Source: Prevotellaceae bacterium (lineage in GTDB: Bacteria; Bacteroidota; Bacteroidia; Bacteroidales; UBA932). Taken from it: a DNA stretch of 14,615 nucleotides. The notes beneath the pieces were generated by a model. The model had not been told where the DNA came from. It worked only from the letters and a program-made list of their open reading frames with translations, and did not search any database. Below are positions 5,969-14,615 of this stretch, piece by piece (within the stretch, counting starts at the first letter, position 1; each line of letters starts with the position of its first letter). The position numbers and the translations under genes are program-made. The stretch covers positions 1-14,615 of the forward strand of contig JAITKY010000234.1 of assembly GCA_031278135.1 (NCBI GenBank). Direction: 5' to 3'.

Positions 5969-8683
5969 ATGTTTGACATATTATACCATAGCGATTTAAA
6001 TGTTCAATCTGTTGAAAAGACTTTTTCGAAGACATTGAAACAATTACAGTCTGGTGATTTTAAGAGCGCTGATGTTCGCAAGATGCAGGGTACGGGATAC
6101 TATCGTGCGAGGTTGGATATTCGTGACCGTTTGCTGTTCAATTTTGTAAAATACGAAGACAGGAAATATCTCTTGTTGTTGGAAATTATTAAGGACCATA
6201 ACTATGCGCACAGTCGTTTTTTGCGTGGAGCGACTATCGACGAAAGTCGGTTTGTTCCGGTTGATTCTCCCGAAAAGGAAGACACGACGATAAACCTGTC
6301 GTATCTGAACAAAAAAAGCAAAGTCATTCACACTCTCAACAAGTTCATTTCATTCGACGATTTTCAGAAAGGCATCTATTCGCTTCAGCCGCCGTTGATT
6401 ATCGTCGGATCGGCGGGTAGCGGCAAGACAGCCCTTGTGTTGGAAAAACTCAAAAGCCTGCACGGAAACGTGGCATACGTTTCACTGTCGAAACATCTGG
6501 TCGATAATGCTTCAAGCATCTATTATTCTTCTGGTTACGACAACGAACGTCAAGAGACCGATTTCCTTTCGCTGAAAGACTATCTTTCGCTGTGGCAAAT
6601 ACCCGAAGGACGAGAAGTGGAGTTCAAACACTTCGATCGGTGGTTCAGTCGTTATGCACAGTCGGTGAAAATCAACGAATCGTACCGTGTGTTTGAAGAA
6701 TTTAAGGGCGTGATTACCGGATCACCTGTACATGCGGCATGGCTGTCGCAAAAGGAATATATGGAATTGGGCGTCAAGCAGTCGATTTTCTCCACACAGG
6801 AAAGAGAACGGCTTTATCCGCTGTTTCGCAAATATATGGAATGGTTGAAAGAAGAAAACATGTACGACAGCAATATCCTTTGCCACGAATATCTCGAAAA
6901 GGTACAGCCCTGCTACGATTATGTCATGGTCGATGAAGTACAGGACATTACGAATATTCAACTGAAATGTATTCTTGCATCTTTGAAACATAAACAGCAT
7001 TTTGTTCTCACGGGCGACAGCAATCAGATTGTCCATCCCAATTTCTTTTCGTGGAGCAAAATCAAAACCTATTTCTACGAAGCAGGCGACAGCAAAGACA
7101 ATCAGATTAAAATTCTGCAAACCAACTATCGAAACAGTCTTAGCGTAGTGGAGCTCAGCAACAACCTGTTGAAAATCAAAAACAGTCGTTTTGGTTCCAT
7201 CGATCGCGAAAGCAATTATCTGGTAAACACCGTCAGCAAGGAAAATGGCGAAGTGTTGCTGTATCTTAATGACGAAAAAAAGAAAAAAGAATTGAACCGT
7301 CGCACGCAGGACAGCGCCAAATACGCCGTCATTGTGCCGGGACACGCTCAAAAAGCCGAAGCCGCCCGGTTTTTCAAAACACCGTTGATATTCAGCGTTC
7401 AGGAAGCAAAAGGGCTGGAATACGAAAACGTCATTTTGGTGGATTTCGTTTCCGGTCACGAAGCCGAATTTCGCGAAATCATTGCCGGAGTAACTGTCGA
7501 AGACCTTCAGCAAGAAGCGCTTCGCTATAACCGTGCAGGCGATAAAAGCGACAAAGATGCCGAAATCTACAAATTCTACATCAATTCGTTTTATGTCGCT
7601 GTGACTCGCGCAATTAAAAACATATACATCTTTGAACGGCTTTCCGTACATCCGGCGTTGAAACTTCTTCAAATGCAGGAAACAAAAGCCGAAATCAGCG
7701 TTAAGGAAACCAAATCGACACGTGAAGAGTGGCTCAACGAAGCCCGTCGTCTCGAAGAACAGGGCAAATATGAACAGGCAGAACAAATACGCGCCAAATA
7801 TCTTGGATACGAATATCTTTCGCCCGAACAATTGGAAATCGTCAAAACGCTGGCGCTCGACCCCGCCAAAAAAGAAGCGGAAGTAAAAAAAGAACGCAAA
7901 CAATTGTTTCAATACGCTATTCACCACCGTCAATACGATTGGGTGGACGTTTTGGCTAAATTACAGTTTCAACGTGCCATCCTGTTTATGAAGGAGATAC
8001 GTGCCGACCGTCGTGAATACGAAAAACATCTGCGATTGGGCGACAAGTTCAAAGTAGAATCTGTTGTTCAGAAATATGGCGTTGATTTCACTTGCAACGG
8101 AGGCGTCTCGGGACTGATGATGGCGTTGCAATATGGACAAACAGAACTCGCTCTTGATTTGATCAACAAAGGCGCTTCGCTCATCCTCGCCGACAATTCG
8201 TCACGACAGGCAATGGACTGGTTGCTTGCGTCGTACATCAAAAATAAACGATCGAATCAAAAACAGATACAATCGGCAAACGAACAGACGCTGATACGCT
8301 GCTGGCATCAAGTATGTCCGCCGGCAATCGAATACGAATATGACAAACGTCGTTTCCGTATTGGTTCGCACAGTATGCTGTTTTTCCTTATTGCCCTGAT
8401 ACGCAATGCTGCCGACAGTCAGCCGACAAAAGCGAAAGTTATGTATGACCCCGATCTGGAAAAAGTCACTTTCGGAGCATTCAACATGACCGAACTTGAA
8501 CAGTTTGCAGCCATGATGCCCGACGAAATCCTGCCCCCATATCGCAAAAGACGGGCATATATCAACAGTATCATGGCATTACACGAAAAAGACAAACCCT
8601 CGTCCTACTGCAAAGCGGCTTTTCTTCGCGTCGAACGTGGATGGTATATCCTGAATCCGCACATCAAAATAGAACGATTATAA
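5969..8683 (+). CDS. RelE/ParE-like domain - UvrD/Rep-type helicase - ankyrin-like fusion protein
   Basis: A 904-aa cytosolic protein with three parts. Residues 1-88 resemble a RelE/YoeB/ParE-fold toxin: helices, then Y45-R46-A-R48, R52, R54 and H77-N-Y79 on the final strand, in the places where family members carry catalytic Arg/His/Tyr. Residues about 125-560 form a superfamily 1 helicase core: Walker A GSAGSGKT (147-154), Walker B V-D322-E323-V-Q-D326, motif III L-T-G-D350-S-N-Q353, motif IV T-N-Y-R388, motif V with KGLEYENVIL (481-490) and motif VI Y-V-A-V-T-R547. Residues about 580-645 are charged helices (EEQGKYEQAEQI). Residues about 645-755 include ankyrin-like repeats (MMALQYGQTELALDLINKGA). 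The last 150 residues are unassigned. No nuclease motif is seen. Neighbours are housekeeping genes with separate promoters, so it acts alone or with distant partners. A nucleic-acid surveillance or defence role is inference. Confidence 0.85.
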   Translation: MFDILYHSDLNVQSVEKTFSKTLKQLQSGDFKSADVRKMQGTGYYRARLDIRDRLLFNFVKYEDRKYLLLLEIIKDHNYAHSRFLRGATIDESRFVPVDSPEKEDTTINLSYLNKKSKVIHTLNKFISFDDFQKGIYSLQPPLIIVGSAGSGKTALVLEKLKSLHGNVAYVSLSKHLVDNASSIYYSSGYDNERQETDFLSLKDYLSLWQIPEGREVEFKHFDRWFSRYAQSVKINESYRVFEEFKGVITGSPVHAAWLSQKEYMELGVKQSIFSTQERERLYPLFRKYMEWLKEENMYDSNILCHEYLEKVQPCYDYVMVDEVQDITNIQLKCILASLKHKQHFVLTGDSNQIVHPNFFSWSKIKTYFYEAGDSKDNQIKILQTNYRNSLSVVELSNNLLKIKNSRFGSIDRESNYLVNTVSKENGEVLLYLNDEKKKKELNRRTQDSAKYAVIVPGHAQKAEAARFFKTPLIFSVQEAKGLEYENVILVDFVSGHEAEFREIIAGVTVEDLQQEALRYNRAGDKSDKDAEIYKFYINSFYVAVTRAIKNIYIFERLSVHPALKLLQMQETKAEISVKETKSTREEWLNEARRLEEQGKYEQAEQIRAKYLGYEYLSPEQLEIVKTLALDPAKKEAEVKKERKQLFQYAIHHRQYDWVDVLAKLQFQRAILFMKEIRADRREYEKHLRLGDKFKVESVVQKYGVDFTCNGGVSGLMMALQYGQTELALDLINKGASLILADNSSRQAMDWLLASYIKNKRSNQKQIQSANEQTLIRCWHQVCPPAIEYEYDKRRFRIGSHSMLFFLIALIRNAADSQPTKAKVMYDPDLEKVTFGAFNMTELEQFAAMMPDEILPPYRKRRAYINSIMALHEKDKPSSYCKAAFLRVERGWYILNPHIKIERL

Positions 8684-8724
8684 TATGCGTACGTCTTTAA
8701 AATCAGCGTTATATGAATGTTAAA

Positions 8725-8754
8725 TTTGCATTTCTTGAATTGTTTATACCTTTG
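8725..8754 (+). promoter_or_regulatory. Promoter for the TamB-like/permease operon
   Basis: TTTG (8725-8728), 18 nt, then TACCTTTG (8747-8754): a near-perfect Bacteroidota -33/-7 pair, 21 nt before ATG 8776, so the leader is very short. It lies within the 92-bp gap after the helicase-fusion gene and shows that the TamB-like gene has its own transcription start. Confidence 0.75.
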
Positions 8755-8775
8755 ATGCGAATTTTAGATTAGATA

Positions 8776-11700
8776 ATGCAAGGGAATAAAACAAAATGTG
8801 TAGAACGACAGGTTAAACCGGAGAAAAAAAAATGGAAGCGCGTTATTTCGCGGATTCTTATTATACTGTTGATTGTATTGCTTTTACCGCCGATAATTAT
8901 CAGTATTCCATTTGTTCAGACTGCCATTGTCGGACACATATCCAAAAAAATTTCGGAGCGGTTGCAAATGACCATACAGGTTGAATCTGTCAATGTTTCG
9001 TTTTTCAACCGGATACGTCTCAACAGGATATACGTCGAAGATCTTGATAGAGACACGTTAATGTACATTTCGCGATTGGATGCCGCAATAGGAAATTTGC
9101 CGCTGGGCGGACGACCCCTAACGCTGAACAAACTCAGGCTTACCGACGGAATCTTTTGTCTTAGAAGTGATTCCACAGGTACGAATATCACCAAAATCAT
9201 CAAAAAACTGACAAACCAGAACGAAATCGAAGAAGAAGAAGAAGAGAAAGAAGAAATCGACGACGAAAGTCTGGAAGACATAATCGTAAACACCTTTCGG
9301 TTCAGGACCAAGTCGCTGGAGTTAAAGAATTTCAGATACATAATGCAGTTATACGAAGCGCCGACAGAAGCCGAACAGCCGGAGGGCATTATTTACAAAA
9401 ACATGTCGGTTTCGAACGTCAACCTCGACGCCGACAGGATAATCATTAAGAACGACAGCCTGACATTCAGAGTCAATGATTTTTCGTTTCAAGAGCGTTC
9501 GGGGCTTAACATACGGCAAATTACGGCGGATACAGGTATTATCTGTTTCGGAAAGGAAGTGACACTAAAGGAGTTTCGGATTGTAGATGATCTTTCGAAT
9601 ATCAGGATGCGAAATTTGAGTTTGCTGTACAACAATGGCAAAGATTTCAGCGATTTCATTAATAAAGTGAACTTTGTCGTTGACATTTACAACTCGTATA
9701 TCGATTTCGCTACATTGGGGTATTTTGCTCCGGCGCTTAACCAAATACCTGCAACAGCGAACTTTGACGGACAAATAACAGGACATGTCGCCGATTTGCG
9801 TAGCGACAACTTCAAACTCGAAACCCTTAACAAAACGTATATTGACGGGCGTTTCAGCATATTCGGGCTGCCAGACATCGAAAGCACAATCATTTTCGTC
9901 GATTTGAAACACCTCGACACTCACCCCAACGATATTGCAACATTCGTCGAAGGAATTACTGATAAGGAATTTACACCCAAAACAACCTTAAACGAACTGG
10001 GAAACATACACTTCAACGGAACTTACACGGGACTTATCAACGATTTTGTTTCGTATGGATATCTGAAAAGCGATTTGGGAGTTCTTGAGATGGATATTTT
10101 GTTTAAAAACGAGAAAAATTCCACAAAATTCACCGGCGAACTTGCGACAGATGATTTTAATATCGGTCAATTGACTCATTCTTCGTTGATTGGTCAAGCC
10201 GGATTTGACGTCATGGTAAACGGAACGATAGAGAGTGGTAAAAACGACATTTTCGGTAAGGGAAACATCTCATTATTAGAGTTTAACAATTACAAATATC
10301 ATGATATTAAACTTGAAGGACGTCTTGTGAACCAGTCTTTTGACGGAGAAGTGAAAATTTCGGAACCCAATCTTGACCTCGATTTTAACGGAAACATCGA
10401 CTTGGAAGGCGAAGACGGTATTCCGATTTTCGAGTTCGACGCTAATTTGAAACATGCTGATTTAGTGAAATTAAACTTCAACAAGCGAGATTCTGTTTCC
10501 ATTGTCAATGCAAATATTAAAGCAAACTTTAAGGCATCAAATATTTTGGACTATGTCGGCGACCTGACCATCGACAGTTTGTTTTACACTGATACTCATG
10601 GCAATGTCGAGTTGGGGAAAGTCGAATTGAGTTCATACAACAGCGAAAACAAAAATTATATTGAGTTAAAATCCGGTTTTATGGACGCCAAATATTTAGG
10701 ACAGAACGATTTGAAAAGTTTTGTCGAATATTTGCAATACATCACTCAATCGCATGTTCCGGAGTTGTTTCCTCCGAAAACAAAACTGAATCCAGACAAA
10801 CCCGAAGTCGAATACAAGTTTGATGCGCATTTCAAAAGCGCAAAAGAGATTGCGAGAATCATCGTTCCGGGGCTGTATGTCGAAAACGGTTCTACTTTGA
10901 ACGTAAAAATCGACACGAGTTCCAAAATCAATATCAAATTGACTTCCGACAAAATATCTTACAAAAACAATCGGATTTCGGACTTGAAACTGTTCTGTAA
11001 CAACGATTTCGATTCGCTGGCGATCAATTTGTCCGGCAATTTGGAGACGCCGATGATTGCAATTAACAATTTTAGTCTCAGCAACTCTGTCATTAACGAT
11101 AAAATATTGACGCACTTTTTGTTTGCCGACAGCATAAATGAATCGGACACAGATATTTCCTTTGCCGTACAGTTTTTGAATAATCCCGAATCGAAAGGCA
11201 AACTGCTGACTAACATCAACATCGAAAACTCGAGCATAACGCTTTTCGGACAAAAGTGGAGTTTAACCCCGACATCCATAAAACTTGCCGACAATAAGTT
11301 TAGTATTGAGGGATTTAGCATCAACCGGAGAGGTCAGGAAATCAAAATTTCGGGAACAGTTTCGCAAAATCCGAACGATTCGTTGAAAATATCCCTGACA
11401 AATTACAGACTTCGAGGGTTTAATCACTATCTGTCATCGCTTGGATATCAGTTTGGAGGCGAAGTTTCGGGCGAAATCGACTTGTACGGATTATATGGAA
11501 ATCCGTACATCATTTCAAGCATACTCGTTGATACTCTGGTTATTAATAACGACACTATCGGCAATGTATCTTTGGGCAGCATGTGGAACAACGACAAGGA
11601 ATGTATCGACATCACAAGCCGTATATCGTATAATAATGAACTGTATACGTCGATATACGGATATATTTTCCCGGATTCGGGGGAAATAGATGCGGACATT

Positions 11701-13272
11701 ACCATTAAAAGTTTCAAAACCAAAATTATCGAACCGCTTTTGAACGAAGTTGTGTCCAACATAAGCGGAATGTTGAACGGCAATGTGAAAATAAAGGGAA
11801 CTTTTGCGAATCCGGACATATCGGGTAATTTGAGTTTGGACAACGTGGGTTTGACCGTAGATTATCTTCAAACTCATTATGTTGTAAACTCAAGTGTTGA
11901 CATAACAGACTCGAAAATCAGCATACAGGACGGGCAAATCAAAGATGTTAATGGCAATATCGGAAAACTGAACATGAATCTGACACACAACTATTTCAGG
12001 AACATCAAGTTTGATGCAAGCACCAGTGTCAACAACTTTCTGAGTCTGAACACAAAAAGCAAGGATAATCCATTATTTTACGGAACGGCTTATACATCGG
12101 GAGTTGTCAATCTGAACGGAAATCCCGATTTGATTAATTTGGCGATAACTGCCGAAACAAGTTCAAATTCATTATTTTATATACCATTATCTTCGACTTC
12201 ACAGGTTAAGGAATTTGACTTTTTAACTTTCACCGATGGTAAAGTTAGTTCGACAGGCATCGAGCAAGACGAATCGCCCGAAACGTTGAATAAAAAATCG
12301 AACATGAAACTGGGTTTTGATTTGGCTGTAACTCCAAAGACTGAAATACAAATACTTATCGACCCAAAAGTAGGCGACATTCTTAGAGCAAGAGGCAACG
12401 GAAACCTTAAAATATTCGTTGATCCCGATTTGGAACTGTTTGATATTACGGGAGATTACTCGATTGAAGAAGGCGATTACAACTTTACCCTCCCGAATAT
12501 CAGCATCGTATCCCGCAAATTCACGATTAACAGAGGCAGCAGGATACGTTTCAACGGCGACATCGAAAACGCCGAATTGGATGTTACGGCTTCGTACAAA
12601 GAGCGCGTCTCTCTGGCAACTCTTTTTCCTGTCGATAGTTTAAGAAATCATCAGGTTGAATGTAAAATATTTATTACGGGACGAATGACGAATCCTCTCC
12701 TGAAATTTAATATTGATATTCACGATATTGACCCCGAAAAGAAAGCTCAGTTTGCAAATCTCGTCAATACCGACGAAAAAATGACACGTCAGTTCCTTTC
12801 GTTGCTGGTGCTCAAGGCTTTTTTGCCTGAACAGAATTTCGCCAGTCAGGATTTAGGCTCTACAACTTTAATGTACAACGCTTCGGAACTGTTATCGGCG
12901 CAAATAGGAAATTTGATATCGATGTTTAATTTGCCTATTCCTCTGGATGTCAATGTCGATTACAATTCCAATGCCAACAACGCTACAGGTGCGGGTTTTG
13001 GAATCGACGTAAGCACTCAACTTTTCGACAGGGTGATACTCAACGGAAGTGCAAGTAATACAACGACTTCAAACAGGAGTTTTATCGGAGATATCGAAAT
13101 GGAAGTCTTGTTGGGAAAAAATGAAAATACAAGATTCAAAGTATTTTCGAAGTCGCGCGACTATTTTTCCGACGATATGGAAAGCAACAGAAACGGAATA
13201 GGACTATCGTATCGTTCTCAGTTTAACAAGTTTATCGATATCTTCCGTCGCAAAAAGAAAAAAAATAAATAG
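8776..13272 (+). CDS. TamB-domain (DUF490) inner-membrane-anchored envelope protein
   Basis: A 1498-aa protein of the TamB/AsmA-like superfamily, whose members bridge inner and outer membrane and act in outer-membrane protein insertion or phospholipid transport. A basic cytosolic start (KPEKKKWKR) precedes one membrane helix (about 24-45); the rest would be periplasmic. The AsmA-like N-terminal part (VESVNVSFFNRIRLNRIYVED) is followed by an acidic Glu-rich linker (about 149-168) and a very long series of beta-strand repeats (D/N-x-N-G-N-I/L patterns). The TamB domain proper is at about 1020-1480, and the protein ends in a basic tail (FRRKKKKNK). Length is normal for Bacteroidota homologues. 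ATG 8776 fits the promoter directly upstream and keeps the basic residues before the helix. No TamA/BamA-like partner gene is in the window. The next gene follows 25 nt later and is probably co-transcribed. I withhold the symbol tamB because similarity is at domain level only. Confidence 0.9.
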   Translation: MQGNKTKCVERQVKPEKKKWKRVISRILIILLIVLLLPPIIISIPFVQTAIVGHISKKISERLQMTIQVESVNVSFFNRIRLNRIYVEDLDRDTLMYISRLDAAIGNLPLGGRPLTLNKLRLTDGIFCLRSDSTGTNITKIIKKLTNQNEIEEEEEEKEEIDDESLEDIIVNTFRFRTKSLELKNFRYIMQLYEAPTEAEQPEGIIYKNMSVSNVNLDADRIIIKNDSLTFRVNDFSFQERSGLNIRQITADTGIICFGKEVTLKEFRIVDDLSNIRMRNLSLLYNNGKDFSDFINKVNFVVDIYNSYIDFATLGYFAPALNQIPATANFDGQITGHVADLRSDNFKLETLNKTYIDGRFSIFGLPDIESTIIFVDLKHLDTHPNDIATFVEGITDKEFTPKTTLNELGNIHFNGTYTGLINDFVSYGYLKSDLGVLEMDILFKNEKNSTKFTGELATDDFNIGQLTHSSLIGQAGFDVMVNGTIESGKNDIFGKGNISLLEFNNYKYHDIKLEGRLVNQSFDGEVKISEPNLDLDFNGNIDLEGEDGIPIFEFDANLKHADLVKLNFNKRDSVSIVNANIKANFKASNILDYVGDLTIDSLFYTDTHGNVELGKVELSSYNSENKNYIELKSGFMDAKYLGQNDLKSFVEYLQYITQSHVPELFPPKTKLNPDKPEVEYKFDAHFKSAKEIARIIVPGLYVENGSTLNVKIDTSSKINIKLTSDKISYKNNRISDLKLFCNNDFDSLAINLSGNLETPMIAINNFSLSNSVINDKILTHFLFADSINESDTDISFAVQFLNNPESKGKLLTNINIENSSITLFGQKWSLTPTSIKLADNKFSIEGFSINRRGQEIKISGTVSQNPNDSLKISLTNYRLRGFNHYLSSLGYQFGGEVSGEIDLYGLYGNPYIISSILVDTLVINNDTIGNVSLGSMWNNDKECIDITSRISYNNELYTSIYGYIFPDSGEIDADITIKSFKTKIIEPLLNEVVSNISGMLNGNVKIKGTFANPDISGNLSLDNVGLTVDYLQTHYVVNSSVDITDSKISIQDGQIKDVNGNIGKLNMNLTHNYFRNIKFDASTSVNNFLSLNTKSKDNPLFYGTAYTSGVVNLNGNPDLINLAITAETSSNSLFYIPLSSTSQVKEFDFLTFTDGKVSSTGIEQDESPETLNKKSNMKLGFDLAVTPKTEIQILIDPKVGDILRARGNGNLKIFVDPDLELFDITGDYSIEEGDYNFTLPNISIVSRKFTINRGSRIRFNGDIENAELDVTASYKERVSLATLFPVDSLRNHQVECKIFITGRMTNPLLKFNIDIHDIDPEKKAQFANLVNTDEKMTRQFLSLLVLKAFLPEQNFASQDLGSTTLMYNASELLSAQIGNLISMFNLPIPLDVNVDYNSNANNATGAGFGIDVSTQLFDRVILNGSASNTTTSNRSFIGDIEMEVLLGKNENTRFKVFSKSRDYFSDDMESNRNGIGLSYRSQFNKFIDIFRRKKKKNK
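9229..9255 (+). repeat. GAA-rich microsatellite inside the TamB-like gene
   Basis: Five GAA triplets followed by GAG AAA GAA GAA encode part of a Glu-rich linker. Being in-frame triplets, gain or loss of units would change linker length without breaking the reading frame. Confidence 0.8.
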
Positions 13273-13297
13273 ATTTTAGACTTACGATTTTGGATTG

Positions 13298-14314
13298 ATG
13301 AACAGACAGAAATATAATCCCTTGTTTTTTACGCTGCTTGGCTGTTTGCTGGTGCTGCTGTTTGTTACGGATTTAATGGTCGGTTCGGTTGATATTTCGT
13401 TGAAAGACATTTGCGATTCGTTTTTCGGAGAGGAGATAGGCGCTTCGAAAATCCTGTATCGGTTTCGACTGCCAAAAGCCTGTGTTGCTGTCTTTACGGG
13501 TATTTCGCTATCGGTTGCGGGCTTGCAGATGCAGACGATTTTCCGGAATCCGTTGGCAGATCCGTATGTTCTTGGCGTCAGTTCGGGTGCGGGATTAGGT
13601 GTTGCGCTGTTCATTATGGGCGCATCGTCGTTTGCTATTGTGGAATCGTTGCGCGATGTGGGGACTTATGTTGCGGCCTTGGGCGGTTCGTCCATTGTGC
13701 TGATTCTCATATTGCTTGTGTCGTTGCAGGTGAAAAATGTGATGTCGATATTGATACTCGGCGTGATGTTCGGCAGCGGAATATCAGCGATAATCAGTAT
13801 CTTACAGTATTTTGGCGCTAACGCCGGTGTGAAAACATACGTGATCTGGACTATGGGCAGTTTGGGTTCGGTGTCGTCCGACAAAATTTTGTTGATGGGC
13901 GTCGCTTTATTTGCAGGTGTCGTGATATCAATTTTTTCCATCAAACCGCTGAATGCGCTTCTTTTAGGAGAAAATTATGCTAAAAGTATGGGCGTCAATA
14001 TACAGCGTTCACGAAACATCGTGTTTTTAGGAACAAGCATATTGACGGGAACAGCCACAGCATTCTGTGGACCAATCGGTTTTATCGGAATAGCCGTCCC
14101 GCATCTGACAAGAATGTTGTTTCGACAAGCCGACCACCGTGTACTGATGCCCGGAACAATGCTAACCGGCTCATGTATAATGCTTTTGTGCGATATTATC
14201 TCGCAGTCGATAATCAAAAATATAACCCTGCCAATAAACTCTATCACCGCACTGCTGGGAATCCCCGTAATTATCTTTGTCATTTTCAGTACACAAATGA
14301 CAAAAATGAAATAG
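13298..14314 (+). CDS. FecCD/BtuC-type ABC transporter permease (iron-siderophore, haem or cobalamin)
   Basis: A 338-aa polytopic membrane protein, normal length for the family, with about 9-10 hydrophobic segments starting at residue 8. Family signatures: R57-L-P-K-A near the start of the core, G74-L-Q-x-Q79, R83-N-P-L-A-D-P89 with the following LGVSSGAGLG stretch, the cytoplasmic coupling region LLLGENYAKSMGVNI (221-235), and C257-G-P-I-G-F-I-G with V-P-H-L-T-R (268-272) before the last helices. It would form a homodimeric channel moving metal chelates or corrinoids from a periplasmic binding protein to the cytosol, powered by an ATPase subunit. The ATG at 13298 is preferred; an in-frame TTG one codon upstream is the alternative. 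It lies 25 nt after the TamB-like gene with no clear promoter of its own. Neither the ATPase nor the binding-protein gene follows, so partners must be encoded elsewhere. The exact substrate is not readable. Confidence 0.93.
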   Translation: MNRQKYNPLFFTLLGCLLVLLFVTDLMVGSVDISLKDICDSFFGEEIGASKILYRFRLPKACVAVFTGISLSVAGLQMQTIFRNPLADPYVLGVSSGAGLGVALFIMGASSFAIVESLRDVGTYVAALGGSSIVLILILLVSLQVKNVMSILILGVMFGSGISAIISILQYFGANAGVKTYVIWTMGSLGSVSSDKILLMGVALFAGVVISIFSIKPLNALLLGENYAKSMGVNIQRSRNIVFLGTSILTGTATAFCGPIGFIGIAVPHLTRMLFRQADHRVLMPGTMLTGSCIMLLCDIISQSIIKNITLPINSITALLGIPVIIFVIFSTQMTKMK

Positions 14315-14328
14315 ATTTCCTAAAAAAA

Positions 14329-14387
14329 ATCAGAATTTGCAGAATTATAGAATTATCAGAATTTTGTACAATCCTGTTAATTCTGAT
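14329..14387. repeat. AGAATT-rich inverted repeat downstream of the permease gene
   Basis: ATCAGAATT (14329-14337) and AATTCTGAT (14379-14387) are exact 9-bp inverted repeats. Between them are further AGAATT words (14341-14346, 14349-14354, 14358-14363) and a TCCTG. It could fold in RNA after the permease stop, but no T tract follows the right arm directly, so a terminator role is uncertain. The intergenic layout resembles the one upstream of the helicase-fusion gene. Confidence 0.65.
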
Positions 14388-14440
14388 CATAGTTGGCACA
14401 GCTGAACCGACCTTTTTCCTTTCAATAAGAAAAAAATCAT

Positions 14441-14448
14441 TAACTTTG
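14441..14448 (+). promoter_or_regulatory. -7 box for the Rpn-family gene
   Basis: TAACTTTG matches TAnnTTTG, 18 nt before ATG 14467. The -33 side has only TTTC variants (14420-14423, 17 nt away, or 14415-14418, 22 nt away). Confidence 0.6.
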
Positions 14449-14466
14449 CACCCAAAAAACAGCAGT

Positions 14467-14615
14467 ATGGAATTAATAGGAGATAATAAATCAGGTGCAA
14501 CTGAGAATCAGGAAAGACAGTTAGTATCATTTGATTGGGCGATAAAACGCATATTACGCAATAAAACGGATTTTGAAGTAGTGGAAGGTTTTATAAGCGA
14601 ACTGTTGAGGTGTGA
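14467..14615 (+). CDS. Rpn-family recombination-promoting nuclease / PD-(D/E)XK transposase-like protein, N-terminal fragment
   Basis: ATG 14467 opens a frame that runs off the right edge, with 49 complete codons visible. After a polar start it reads VSFDWAIKRILRNKTDFEVV and then EGFISELL. This is the characteristic N-terminus of a Bacteroidota clade of the Rpn/PD-(D/E)XK transposase-like family (pattern SFDWAxKRxLRxKxxxxVxEGFLSxLL). Family members are DNA nucleases with a conserved catalytic core further downstream, outside this window, and are often multicopy. A promoter lies directly upstream. The gene is cut by the window edge, not visibly broken. Family assignment rests on this N-terminal motif alone; completeness and activity cannot be judged. 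Confidence 0.8.
   Translation, partial: MELIGDNKSGATENQERQLVSFDWAIKRILRNKTDFEVVEGFISELLRC

Noticed and set aside
6722..7933. A 403-codon open frame on the minus strand inside the helicase-fusion gene
   Set aside because: It lies entirely antisense to a gene with intact helicase motifs, its translation is Phe-rich with no recognisable domain, and it has no promoter of its own; it is a codon-bias shadow.
13295..13297. TTG as the start of the permease gene
   Set aside because: An ATG follows directly at 13298 and gives the usual short polar N-terminus; the TTG adds just one residue.
14392..14410. GTTGG...CCGAC mini-hairpin before a T-rich stretch as terminator of the permease gene
   Set aside because: Only five pairs, including one wobble, with a 10-nt loop and an interrupted T run; too weak to call.

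Overview
The window looks like a chromosomal segment of a Bacteroidota bacterium, most likely order Bacteroidales. The evidence is: AT-rich intergenic DNA; promoters of the Bacteroidota type (TTTG about 18-20 nt before TAnnTTTG) instead of the E. coli type; little Shine-Dalgarno signal; a Bacteroidales-like class II fructose-bisphosphate aldolase; a 1498-residue TamB-like protein of the Bacteroidota kind; and a partial Rpn-family nuclease gene of a kind that is multicopy in these genomes. I cannot name the species.

Layout from left to right. Positions 1-607 hold a tentative 52-codon Cys-rich lipoprotein ORF (22-180, +), eight copies of a 21-bp tandem repeat (239-406) and a degenerate dispersed repeat. 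Next comes a minus-strand block. Read in transcription order it is fba (5589-4597), a hairpin terminator (4532-4474), an exported M16 zinc peptidase (4368-1498) and, 8 nt later, an exported calcineurin-like phosphoesterase (1489-608); the last two look like one operon. Positions 5590-5968 are a 379-bp divergent intergenic region with promoters on both strands, a GC-richer island and a 19-bp inverted repeat. On the plus strand follow a three-part protein (RelE/ParE-like N-terminus, UvrD/Rep-type helicase core, ankyrin-like C-terminal region; 5969-8683), then a TamB-domain protein (8776-13272) behind a clear promoter, then, 25 nt later, a FecCD-type ABC permease (13298-14314). After a short intergenic region with AGAATT-rich inverted repeats, an Rpn-family gene starts at 14467 and runs off the right edge.

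Functionally most of the window is ordinary: glycolysis/gluconeogenesis (fba), envelope biogenesis (TamB-like), metal-chelate uptake (permease) and two exported hydrolases. The accessory-looking parts are the toxin-fold/helicase/ankyrin fusion, the Rpn gene and the repeat-rich intergenic regions. The fusion is the best candidate for unusual biology, possibly a single-gene defence or nucleic-acid surveillance factor, but that role is inference: no partner gene, nuclease or antitoxin lies beside it. The intergenic DNA before the helicase gene and before the Rpn gene shares a layout (ATCAGAAT, imperfect inverted repeat, CACAGCT, then a -7 box 37-38 nt on), which suggests a dispersed repeat near promoters.
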